A stretch of DNA of 10,246 nucleotides from Neomoorella mulderi (GCA_011375465.1 DRZV01000001.1:1-10246); one strand, 5' to 3'; positions 1 through 6,049 are shown, counted from the stretch's first letter. The notes: generated by a model from the sequence alone, not told the origin. Made by a program: numbers and translations.

Positions 1-290
1 AATCTCTTTCCTGGAAAAAGGAGGTTATCTTCCAAGCTCCTCATCTCCTGGGGGGTGTAAACCATGATGTCCATGGCCAAGGAAGGCCGCACGATTTCCA
101 CCACCTCCCTCAGCCTCTCCCAGAAGGGCTTATCGGTATCCTTGACCACCACCAGATCGATGTCGCTCCACTCCCCTGTTTTACCTGCAGCCAGGGAACC
201 GAACAGGATTATCTTTTCTGCTTTATAGTCCTTTACCAGGGCCTCCACCGTCCTCTCCAGTTCCCTCATCAACTGCTCCTTCCTGCCCAT
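1..290 (-). CDS. MNT-type minimal nucleotidyltransferase, C-terminus cut by window edge
   Basis: I translated this from an ATG at 290; 96 codons are visible and the frame is still open at the left edge. Residues 31-46 carry the pol-beta nucleotidyltransferase signature: G31-S32, then S42-D43-I44-D45-L46. D43 and D45 are the expected metal ligands, and D74 in the stretch MDIMVYTP is the likely third carboxylate. A Shine-Dalgarno AAGGTGG (299-305) lies 8 nt before the ATG, which supports the start. Proteins of this family transfer nucleotides to a target, and short stand-alone members are often the antitoxin (MntA) next to a HEPN-domain toxin (HepT). No HEPN gene is visible, so any such pair would have to continue to the left. 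The fold is confident; a toxin-antitoxin role is inference only. It could equally be an orphan MNT protein. Confidence 0.88.
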   Translation of the reverse strand, partial: MGRKEQLMRELERTVEALVKDYKAEKIILFGSLAAGKTGEWSDIDLVVVKDTDKPFWERLREVVEIVRPSLAMDIMVYTPQEMRSLEDNLLFPGKR

Positions 291-302
291 AGGGAAGACC
301 AC

Positions 303-316
303 CTTAAATTTTTAAG
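303..316. repeat. AT-rich inverted repeat before the nucleotidyltransferase gene
   Basis: CTTAAA and TTTAAG form perfect 6-bp arms around a 2-bp centre, touching the Shine-Dalgarno site of the nucleotidyltransferase gene. The placement would suit an operator for self-regulation, but an AT-rich inverted repeat this short can arise by chance. Confidence 0.3.
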
Positions 317-388
317 TTTTTTCCCGCCTCCACCCTCTGCCTCATTCGCCAAAGGGCAGATAAGCAAGTGAACTGTTCCTCGGTAACC

Positions 389-487
389 CTAGAACCTTTC
401 CACAGTCGGAAGCCCGCTGTCCCTAATATACCATATTCTGGCGGGGCCGTCGCTCCTGTGAAACCTATCTTCTATGAACCAGGCCTG
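389..487 (-). pseudogene. fourth repeat of the W/HRxxGPA protein, stranded behind an in-frame TAG
   Basis: Reading on in the same frame past the TAG at 490-488 gives 32 more codons (from Q112 to F143) before the next stop, TAG at 391-389. This stretch holds a fourth copy of the repeat motif, W114-x6-H121-R122-S-D-G125-P126-A127. It falls exactly 28 codons after the third copy, so the frame and spacing are intact and only the TAG interrupts it. In the aligned repeats the TAG position is occupied by Cys (TGC) and Tyr (TAT); TAG is one base from TAT or TAC. The simplest reading is a recent nonsense mutation that shortened the protein. Amber readthrough or a base-call error are the alternatives. 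Confidence 0.7.
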
Positions 488-733
488 CTAGACAACCTTG
501 CCTTGAGGGGCGAATACTTCCTCCGCCGGGCCTTCCCGTCGGTGCCTCCTGCCTCTATGGTACCACAGGAAATAACGGGGAGACCCGTCCCCGTAGAAAT
601 CCTCATAGGCAGGTCCGTCTTCCCTGTGGAGCTCTCCCCCTATCCTCCATTCCCGGCAGGAGATCCTGCCGTCGGGATAGAAGCGCTCCACCGCCGGTCC
701 CCCCTCCCGGTGCAGTCGGCCATCCTTCCTCCA
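398..733 (-). repeat. four tandem 84-bp coding repeats
   Basis: There are four diverged units of exactly 84 bp (28 codons), running 733-650, 649-566, 565-482 and 481-398 in reading order. They are recognisable mainly at the protein level, by Trp at the unit start and HRxxGPA seven residues later. The nucleotide sequence has drifted, so this is an old repeat rather than a recent slippage product. Confidence 0.75.
425..453 (-). promoter_or_regulatory. weak candidate promoter for the nucleotidyltransferase gene
   Basis: On the minus strand TGGTATATT (425-433) matches an extended -10 element (TGN-TATAAT with one mismatch). The hexamer 17 bp upstream (448-453, GCGACG) matches the -35 consensus poorly. 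It lies about 135 bp before the ATG at 290 and inside the stranded end of the repeat gene. The rest of 291-388 holds no convincing ORF or terminator. Confidence 0.22.
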
Positions 734-820
734 CTCCCGGGAAATCAGGCTAGAACCCAGGTATTTTTCAACCCTTATGCTATCCCCCTCCAGCCATTCC
801 CTGACCCATACCGAAAGCAC
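488..820 (-). CDS. 28-residue-repeat protein (W-x6-HRxxGPA, MORN-like), probably truncated
   Basis: The 110-residue protein has a GTG start at 820, the first possible start because an in-frame TGA lies directly upstream (823-821). It has three tandem units of exactly 28 residues: W30, W58 and W86, each followed by HR at 37, 65 and 93 and GPA at 41-43, 69-71 and 97-99. It has no signal peptide and no membrane segment. Repeats of the form W-x-x-G-x-x-HRxDGPA are found in uncharacterised bacterial and phage proteins and resemble MORN-type variants such as the YwqK family; I cannot assign a function. The ribosome binding site is weak (a G-rich run about 8 nt upstream). The gene starts just beyond the tyrA terminator, and I see no clear promoter for it. 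A further repeat unit continues in frame beyond the stop. Confidence 0.68.
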   Translation of the reverse strand: MLSVWVREWLEGDSIRVEKYLGSSLISREWRKDGRLHREGGPAVERFYPDGRISCREWRIGGELHREDGPAYEDFYGDGSPRYFLWYHRGRRHRREGPAEEVFAPQGKVV

Positions 821-850
821 TCACCACACCCCCATCGCACCCCTGGCCAG

Positions 851-877
851 AAAAAACAGAAGGCTCCCCCAGGAGCC
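851..877 (-). terminator. rho-independent terminator after tyrA
   Basis: On the minus strand GGCTCC-TGGG-GGAGCC forms a perfect 6-bp GC-rich stem with a 4-nt loop (877-862). It is followed by TTCTGTTTTTT (861-851). It starts 41 bp past the tyrA stop and should end the aroF-pheA-tyrA transcript. The plus strand has no T-run on the other side, so it works in one direction only. Confidence 0.85.
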
Positions 878-917
878 AGGGTAAGGGTCGAGAAGCGAAA
901 AAGCATGAGCGGAAATC

Positions 918-2027
918 TTATATTGTTCTAACAGGAATACCCATTTCCTTCAAGACGGCTTCGGCCTGGGAAGCAGCCTCTGGGGTGGTGAAACCCAACC
1001 TTATGCTTCCCCCTTCTCCCTCCCGAACCCTGAGGATTTCTATATCTATTATGTTTATCCCTCGGGAGCCCAGGGCTGTGCCCAAAAGGCCTATGATGCC
1101 AGGGCGGTCAGGCACCACCACCACCAGCTCGTGAAGGGCGGGCAGCAGCCCCTTTTTACGGGCGGGAATGCGGTCCCTGATAGACCTGGCCTCTTCCAAA
1201 GCCTCCTGCAGCTTTTCCTTATCCCCCCTGACTATAAAGCCCCTGAGAGCCTTTATTTCCCTCTCCCACAGGGCTAAAACCTGCAGGAGGGCCTCCCTGT
1301 TGGCCAAAAAGATATCCCGCCAGAGAGCAGGATCCCCAGAGGCGATCCGGGTGGTATCCCGGAACCCCCCTGCGGCCAACATGAGGGTGTGGGGATGTTC
1401 CCGGGACACGGCAGCCGCAGTGCGCACCAGGCTGGCGGCCAAAAGATGGGGCAGGTGGCTGATGGTCCCCACCATGAGATCGTGCTCCCAGGGGTCCAGG
1501 CGGAGCACCCGGGCACCCAAAGCTCGAAACAGGGTTTCCAGAAGCTCCAGGGCTTTTCTGTCAGTACGGGGGGTAGGGGTCAGAACGTATACCGCATTTT
1601 CCAGAAGATAAGGGTCAGCCCCCTTAATGCCGCTTTTTTCCGAGCCGGCCATGGGATGGCCCCCTACGAAGAAAGCCCGGGGATGGAAGATGGCCTCCAT
1701 GGCATCCACCAGGCTTCCCTTGACGCTGCCCGTGTCGGTCACTATAGCCCCTGGCTTTACGTACCTCTTCAGTTCCTCCGCCACTTCCACCATCTTGCCC
1801 ACGGGGATGGCCAGGATCACCACCTCTGCCCCTTCCACCGCTCCGGCCAGATCTACAGCCACCCTGTCCACAGCGCCTATCTCTTCAGCCTCCTGGCGGG
1901 CACAAGGGCTGCAATCATAGCCCACCACTTCTCGGGCTGATTTCCGGGCCTTAAGGGCCAGCCCCAGGGATCCCCCTATGACCCCCAGACCTATGACGGC
2001 TATCCTGTCCACAAAAGCGGGCTCCAA
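918..2027 (-). CDS. tyrA: prephenate dehydrogenase with C-terminal ACT domain
   Basis: It oxidatively decarboxylates prephenate to 4-hydroxyphenylpyruvate in tyrosine synthesis, in the cytoplasm. Of 369 residues, the N-terminal Rossmann part has the dinucleotide loop GLGVIGGS (13-20). DTGSVK (98-103), GGHPMAGSEKSG (122-133), SHLPH (190-194) and RDTTRIASGDP (223-233) are the family's substrate-site motifs. Residues about 299-369 form an ACT domain, seen in many Firmicutes TyrA proteins and linked to amino acid feedback. No chorismate mutase domain is fused. The TTG at 2027 is 5 nt after the pheA stop and has AGGGGG 8 nt upstream. A GTG at 2012, with GGAG 9 nt upstream, is a real alternative and would remove five residues. 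Last gene of the operon. Arogenate rather than prephenate as substrate cannot be excluded from sequence. Confidence 0.95.
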   Translation of the reverse strand: MEPAFVDRIAVIGLGVIGGSLGLALKARKSAREVVGYDCSPCARQEAEEIGAVDRVAVDLAGAVEGAEVVILAIPVGKMVEVAEELKRYVKPGAIVTDTGSVKGSLVDAMEAIFHPRAFFVGGHPMAGSEKSGIKGADPYLLENAVYVLTPTPRTDRKALELLETLFRALGARVLRLDPWEHDLMVGTISHLPHLLAASLVRTAAAVSREHPHTLMLAAGGFRDTTRIASGDPALWRDIFLANREALLQVLALWEREIKALRGFIVRGDKEKLQEALEEARSIRDRIPARKKGLLPALHELVVVVPDRPGIIGLLGTALGSRGINIIDIEILRVREGEGGSIRLGFTTPEAASQAEAVLKEMGIPVRTI

Positions 2028-2032
2028 TCCGC

Positions 2033-2875
2033 CTACCCCCTGTCCTGGGCATAGGATCCCAACACTTTAAACAACCTGGTCTTTTCCTTCAGCCTGGCCA
2101 ACACCGACTTTAAGGGCTCCTCCCCCGCCGCTCCCACGCAGTCGATGTAGAACAGGTATTCACCCAGCTCCTTCTTGGTGGGGCGGGATTCGATCCGGGT
2201 TAAATCTATCCCGGCCTGGGCAAATTCCTTCAATATTTCATAAAGGCTACCCGGCCTGTTGACCAGAGGAGAGACCACCAGGGAGGTCTTATAAGGACCG
2301 GGCAGGGGAGGGGTTTCGTAACCCAAGATGAAAAAGCGGGTCTTGTTCTCCGGATAATCTTCTATATTGCGATATAATACAGGCACCTGGTAAATCCGGG
2401 CAGCAAAGGAGGAGGCTATAGCCCCCCAATGGGGGTTACAGCTGGCCGCCCTGGCTGCCTCGGCAGTGCTGGAAAGGGCTATTCTCCTTATCCCGGGAAA
2501 GCGGGCCTCCAAAAACCTGCGGCACTGGGCCAGGGCATGGGGATGGGAAGCTATGGCCATTATCTCCCTTTCTGGGGACAGGGAGAGGAGGCAGTGGTGG
2601 ATGGGGAGGATCACCTCGCCCACCACCTGGACCTCCTCTTCCCACAGGAGGTCCAGGGTCAGGTGGACGCTGCCCTCTATCGAGTTTTCCACCGGTACCA
2701 CTCCGGCCCCCACCTCTCCCCTCTTTACCAAGGCCACCACCTGGGACAGGTCTTCTACCCCTTTAAGCTCCCCTTGCCCCCAGATCACCCCTATCTTCTT
2801 GGCCCACACCACCGCCGCCTCATGAGAGAAGGTGCCCTCAGGACCGAGAAAGGCTGCTCCTGACCTCCGCCTCAT
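2033..2875 (-). CDS. pheA: prephenate dehydratase, monofunctional
   Basis: It converts prephenate to phenylpyruvate, the committed step to phenylalanine. The 280 residues begin directly with the dehydratase domain (FLGPEGTFSHEAA, 9-21), so there is no N-terminal chorismate mutase as in the enteric P-protein. PVENSIEGSV (61-70) and the catalytic T179-R180-F181 motif in NKTRFFILG are present. The regulatory ACT domain follows (about 197-275), with RPGSLYEIL (207-215) and ESRP (229-232), which bind phenylalanine in characterised relatives, so feedback inhibition is likely. The ATG at 2875 lies inside the end of aroF (38-bp overlap) and has its own GGGGAGG (2883-2889) 7 nt upstream. Length and motifs are normal for the stand-alone form. 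Confidence 0.96.
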   Translation of the reverse strand: MRRRSGAAFLGPEGTFSHEAAVVWAKKIGVIWGQGELKGVEDLSQVVALVKRGEVGAGVVPVENSIEGSVHLTLDLLWEEEVQVVGEVILPIHHCLLSLSPEREIMAIASHPHALAQCRRFLEARFPGIRRIALSSTAEAARAASCNPHWGAIASSFAARIYQVPVLYRNIEDYPENKTRFFILGYETPPLPGPYKTSLVVSPLVNRPGSLYEILKEFAQAGIDLTRIESRPTKKELGEYLFYIDCVGAAGEEPLKSVLARLKEKTRLFKVLGSYAQDRG

Positions 2876-3905
2876 CTCTCAACCTCCCCAGCCTCCGGCC
2901 CACCGCCTCCAAGAAGGGCTTTAATTCCTTAACCAGTTTGTAGAACTCTTCCGGGGTTAAGGACTGGGGGCCGTCGGAAAGGGCTTCCTGCGGGTTGGGA
3001 TGCACCTCCACCATCAGGCCGTCGGCCCCCGCGGCTATGGCAGCTTTGGCCATGGGGGGCACCAAGAGGCGCCTGCCGGTGGCATGGCTGGGATCCACCA
3101 TAACCGGAAGGTGGGACAGGTGTTTGACCGCGGCCACTGCGCTCAAATCCAGGGTGTTACGGGTGTAGTTTTCAAAGGTGCGGATGCCCCTTTCGCAAAG
3201 GATCACCTGGAAATTGCCCTCCACCAGGATGTATTCTGCCGCCAGCAGCCATTCCTCAATGGTGGCGGCTAACCCCCGCTTCAAGAGCACCGGTTTGCCC
3301 GCCCGCCCCACCGCCTTCAGGAGGGCGAAATTGTGCATATTACGGGATCCTATCTGGAGCACATCCGCCACCTGGGCCACTTCTTGGGCCAAAGAGGCGT
3401 CCACCACTTCCGTCACCACCGGCAAACCGGTCAGGGCTTTGGCCTCTGCCAGGTATTCCAAGCCCTTAGAAGCCAAACCCTGGAAGGAATAAGGGGAGGT
3501 GCGGGGTTTATAAGCTCCGCCTCGGAGGAGGGAAGCGCCCCCTTCTTTAACCGCCACGGCGGTCTCCAGGAGCTGCTGCCGGCTCTCCACAGCGCAAGGC
3601 CCGGCTATGATGTGGATGTCCTCCCCTTCCCCTATTGTGACCCCGGGGGCCACTTCCACCTTGGTACCCTCTGGCTTAAAATCTCTGGCAGCCATTTTAT
3701 AAGGTTGCAAAATGGGAACCACCTTTTCCACCCCCGGCATGGCGGCCACCATATCCGCCTTTAGGCGGGTCCTGTCGCCTATGGCTCCTATCACTGTCCT
3801 CTCCACTCCCTGAGAAATGTGTACTTGGAAACCCTCCTGCTGGAGGCGCTTTATCACAGCCTCCACATGTTCCCTCTCGGCTCCCGGTTCCATGGCTATG
3901 ATCAT
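2838..3905 (-). CDS. aroF: 3-deoxy-7-phosphoheptulonate (DAHP) synthase, type I-beta with N-terminal ferredoxin-like domain
   Basis: It condenses phosphoenolpyruvate and erythrose 4-phosphate, the first step of the shikimate pathway. Residues 1 to about 70 form the ferredoxin-like domain (SQGVERTVIGAIGD, 31-44); in the Thermotoga maritima enzyme this domain carries tyrosine/phenylalanine feedback inhibition. The barrel has GPCAVES (102-108), LLRGGAYKPRTSPYSFQG (126-143), GSRNMHNFALLK (186-197), DPSHATG (271-277) and MVEVHPNP (298-305). Metal ligands C104, H274, E300 and D311 are all present. A TTG at 3914 is in frame, but it abuts the AGGAGG (3915-3920). The ATG at 3905 sits 9 nt from that site and gives the family's usual N-terminus, so I chose it. 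First gene of aroF-pheA-tyrA, behind its own promoter and leader. The product is 355 residues and intact. Confidence 0.96.
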   Translation of the reverse strand: MIIAMEPGAEREHVEAVIKRLQQEGFQVHISQGVERTVIGAIGDRTRLKADMVAAMPGVEKVVPILQPYKMAARDFKPEGTKVEVAPGVTIGEGEDIHIIAGPCAVESRQQLLETAVAVKEGGASLLRGGAYKPRTSPYSFQGLASKGLEYLAEAKALTGLPVVTEVVDASLAQEVAQVADVLQIGSRNMHNFALLKAVGRAGKPVLLKRGLAATIEEWLLAAEYILVEGNFQVILCERGIRTFENYTRNTLDLSAVAAVKHLSHLPVMVDPSHATGRRLLVPPMAKAAIAAGADGLMVEVHPNPQEALSDGPQSLTPEEFYKLVKELKPFLEAVGRRLGRLRDEAEVRSSLSRS

Positions 3906-4029
3906 CTTTCTCAACCTCCTTCTAAAGCAAAAGCGCCACCCGCCAGGAGTGGCGCTATTTTTTGTAATCCCCTCCTGCCGTGCTGCCGTCCTGCCCCAGT
4001 GTTTTTAAAAACCATCCTGCTTTCCTGCT
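3906..4029 (-). promoter_or_regulatory. aroF leader with a 34-codon ORF and a hairpin before the ribosome binding site
   Basis: This is the predicted 5' untranslated region between the inferred start point (about 4029) and the aroF ATG. It contains a short ORF (ATG 4015, TGA 3913-3911; 34 residues), with AGGA-type purine runs before its ATG. Its stop codon falls 5 nt before the aroF ATG and overlaps the aroF ribosome binding region. It also contains a terminator-like hairpin (3932-3956), a perfect 12-bp palindrome GTTTTTAAAAAC (4001-4012) and three GGCAG units spaced 8 bp apart (3975-3995). The T-box consensus is absent, and the ORF has no run of aromatic codons (two Phe, no Tyr or Trp). Control by attenuation or translational coupling is therefore inference. 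Confidence 0.45.
3923..3956 (-). terminator. hairpin between trpA and aroF, possible attenuator or two-way terminator
   Basis: AGCGCCAC and GTGGCGCT form a perfect 8-bp stem (3949-3956 with 3932-3939) around a 9-nt loop. On the minus strand it is followed by TTTGCTTT, a mediocre U-tract that ends just before the aroF AGGAGG. On the plus strand the same stem is followed by A then six T residues, a better tract. It may limit read-through from trpA into aroF, attenuate the aroF promoter transcript, or stop antisense transcription. Confidence 0.65.
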
Positions 4030-4035
4030 CCTTAA

Positions 4036-4064
4036 ACTATAGCATAAAGCTCCACCCCTGGCAA
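4036..4064 (-). promoter_or_regulatory. sigma-A type promoter for aroF-pheA-tyrA
   Basis: On the minus strand TTGCCA (4059-4064) and TATAGT (4036-4041) are separated by exactly 17 bp. Each differs from consensus at one base, and a TG one base before the -10 makes it an extended -10 promoter. It begins 11 bp after the trpA stop. The expected start point is near 4029. Confidence 0.7.
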
Positions 4065-4074
4065 GGGGGTTATT

Positions 4075-4860
4075 TCATATGGCGGAGCGGATCTCCTTTA
4101 CCAGCTCTACGGCCCTTTCTACACCTCCCTGGGCCAAAGCCTCCACCACTGCGCTGCCCACTATGACGCCGTCGCACCAGGGGGCCAGCAGTCGGGCCTG
4201 CTGGGCGTTGCTTATGCCAAACCCTACCGCCAGGGGAATACCATCGGCTGCCTTCCTCACCCTGAGCAGATATTCCTTGAGGTGAGGAGAAAGCTCCTCT
4301 CGGGGCCCGGTCACCCCCATTAGGGAGACGCAGTATATAAATCCCGAGGCAGAGCCGGCCAGCATCTTGAGCCTCTCCTGGGGGGTGTTGGGAGCCACCA
4401 GGGTTATCAAGGACAGCCCCCGGGAGCGGGCCAGATCCCTTAAGGGCTGGCTCTCCTCAAAAGGCAGGTCAGGTATCAGGATCCCCTCTATGGCTTGATG
4501 GGCCATCTCCTCCACCGCCCTCTCCAGGCCGAATTGCAGCAAGGGGTTGTAATAGCTCAGGAGCACCAGAGGGATATCCACCCCTTCCTCCCTCAGGTTC
4601 CCCACCATCCTCAGGACCCCCTGCAAGTCTGTGCCCTGGGATAGGGCCCTCAAGCTGGCCGCCTGGATTATGGGGCCATCCGCCACAGGATCGGAAAAGG
4701 GGATGCCCAGCTCTATTATGTCTGCCCCTGCTCCGGCCAGCTCCTTTACGGCTTTTTGGGTGATCTCCAGGGAAGGGTCTCCAGCGCAGAGGTAAACTAT
4801 CAGGGCTTTACGCCCCTCCCCCATCCTTTTACGGAATACCTGCTCCAGCCTAGACTCCAT
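4075..4860 (-). CDS. trpA: tryptophan synthase alpha subunit
   Basis: It cleaves indole-3-glycerol phosphate to indole and glyceraldehyde 3-phosphate; indole is channelled to TrpB in the alpha2-beta2 complex. The 261 residues are full length for the family. The catalytic acids E50 (in IIELGIPFSDPVADGP) and D61 are present, followed by ILIPDLPFEES (127-137), the GVTG loop (182-185) and the phosphate-binding AVGFGIS (211-217). FIYCVSLMGVTG has Leu-Met where many homologues have a polar or basic residue; this is mild variation. The ATG at 4860 overlaps the trpB stop by 11 bp, so translation is probably coupled, which fits the 1:1 complex. Last trp gene; no terminator lies between its stop and the aroF promoter. 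Confidence 0.97.
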   Translation of the reverse strand: MESRLEQVFRKRMGEGRKALIVYLCAGDPSLEITQKAVKELAGAGADIIELGIPFSDPVADGPIIQAASLRALSQGTDLQGVLRMVGNLREEGVDIPLVLLSYYNPLLQFGLERAVEEMAHQAIEGILIPDLPFEESQPLRDLARSRGLSLITLVAPNTPQERLKMLAGSASGFIYCVSLMGVTGPREELSPHLKEYLLRVRKAADGIPLAVGFGISNAQQARLLAPWCDGVIVGSAVVEALAQGGVERAVELVKEIRSAI

Positions 4861-6049
4861 GCCTCTCCCCCCTCAGGACTTTTTCCACCTGCTCCACGTC
4901 CTTATCGCCCCTCCCGGAGAGATTTACCAAGATTATCTCTTCAGAAGGCAGCTGGGGGGCCATCTTCACGGCCAAGGCCAGGGCGTGGGCGCTCTCCAGG
5001 GCGGGTATTATGCCTTCGGTGCGGCTGAGGAGCTGAAAGGCCTCCACCGCCTCCCGGTCGGTTATGGCCACATAGGTGGCCCTGCCTGTATCCTTTAGAA
5101 AACTGTGTTCCGGCCCCACTCCGGGATAATCCAGGCCCGGGGCTATGGAATATACCGGTTGCACCTGACCCTTTTCGTCTTGGACCAGATAGCTGTAGGT
5201 GCCCTGGAATACCCCCGGCTTTCCTGCCGTGAGGGTGGCGGCATGTTGACCGCTAAGAAGGCCCAGACCGGCGGCTTCCGCCCCGTACAGCTTCACCCCT
5301 TCTTCGGGGATAAAGGCGGCGAATATGCCTATGGCGTTACTGCCTCCCCCCACGCAGGCCACCACATGGTGGGGCAGCTTCCCTGTCAGGGCCAGCATCT
5401 GCTCCTTGGCTTCCTGGCCAATTACAGACTGGAATTTACGCACCATCAGGGGATAAGGGTGGGGACCCACAGCCGAGCCCAGAAGGTAATGAGTGGTCTC
5501 CACATTGGTGACCCAATCTCGGATGGCCTCGTTTACCGCATCCTTCAATACCTGGGTACCGCTCTCCACTGGCACCACCTTGGCCCCCAGGAGTTCCATG
5601 CGGAACACGTTGAGGGCCTGGCGCAAGGTGTCCTGCAGGCCCATGTAGATCACGCATTCCATCCCGAAGAGGGCAGCTACAGTGGCGGTGGCAACCCCGT
5701 GCTGGCCCGCCCCCGTCTCCGCTATGAGGCGCCTTTTACCCATGCGGCGGGCCAGAAGGGCCTGCCCCAGGGCATTATTGAGCTTGTGGGACCCGGTGTG
5801 GTTGAGATCTTCCCTTTTCAGATATATCTGGGCCCCTCCCAAATACCGGCTCAGATTCCGGGCGTGATAAAGGGGCGTGGGGCGCCCGGCATAATGTTTT
5901 AGATAATAATTCCATTCCTCCCAGAAAGAGCTATCCCCCTGGGTTTCAAGGAAGGCCCTTTCCAGCTCCAGCAGGGCTGGCATTAAAAGTTCCGGCACGT
6001 AGCGTCCGCCGTAGGGGCCAAAACGGCCTGAAATCTCCCTTTCCGTCAT
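4850..6049 (-). CDS. trpB: tryptophan synthase beta subunit (TrpB1 type)
   Basis: It is the PLP enzyme that joins indole to serine to give L-tryptophan. The 399 residues have the PLP-binding lysine K89 in HTGSHKLNNA (85-94). Catalytic E111 lies in AETGAGQHGVA (110-120), the phosphate-binding loop GGGSNA is at 234-239, and S378 in LSGRGDKD (377-384) contacts the cofactor ring. The N-terminal GRFGPYGGRYVPE (8-20) and the size are those of the canonical TrpB1 form that pairs with TrpA, not the longer TrpB2. The ATG overlaps the trpF stop as ATGA, with AAGGGGG (6058-6064) 8 nt upstream. Confidence 0.97.
   Translation of the reverse strand: MTEREISGRFGPYGGRYVPELLMPALLELERAFLETQGDSSFWEEWNYYLKHYAGRPTPLYHARNLSRYLGGAQIYLKREDLNHTGSHKLNNALGQALLARRMGKRRLIAETGAGQHGVATATVAALFGMECVIYMGLQDTLRQALNVFRMELLGAKVVPVESGTQVLKDAVNEAIRDWVTNVETTHYLLGSAVGPHPYPLMVRKFQSVIGQEAKEQMLALTGKLPHHVVACVGGGSNAIGIFAAFIPEEGVKLYGAEAAGLGLLSGQHAATLTAGKPGVFQGTYSYLVQDEKGQVQPVYSIAPGLDYPGVGPEHSFLKDTGRATYVAITDREAVEAFQLLSRTEGIIPALESAHALALAVKMAPQLPSEEIILVNLSGRGDKDVEQVEKVLRGERHGV

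Noticed and set aside
368..931. 187-codon plus-strand ORF across the repeat gene and terminator
   Set aside because: It runs antisense over the repeat protein, the terminator hairpin and the tyrA stop, is proline-rich and of low complexity, and has no ribosome binding site. The opposite strand carries clear repeats in frame.
3912..3914. TTG at 3914 as the aroF start
   Set aside because: It directly abuts the AGGAGG with no spacer. The ATG at 3905 has a 9-nt spacer and gives the usual family N-terminus.
3944..3977. Anti-terminator pairing of CAGGAG (3972-3977) with CTCCTG (3944-3949) in the aroF leader
   Set aside because: It is only 6 bp with a long loop and mostly occupies the terminator loop rather than its arms. 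It would not compete with the 8-bp GC stem.
3906..4029. T-box riboswitch upstream of aroF
   Set aside because: The conserved AGGGTGGNACCGCG element is absent and the leader of about 125 nt is too short for a normal T-box.
5105..5902. Long plus-strand ORF (265 codons) opposite trpB
   Set aside because: It is an antisense shadow of an unambiguous trpB. It is rich in His, Gly and Pro, as expected from reversed GC-rich coding sequence, and shows no recognisable motif.
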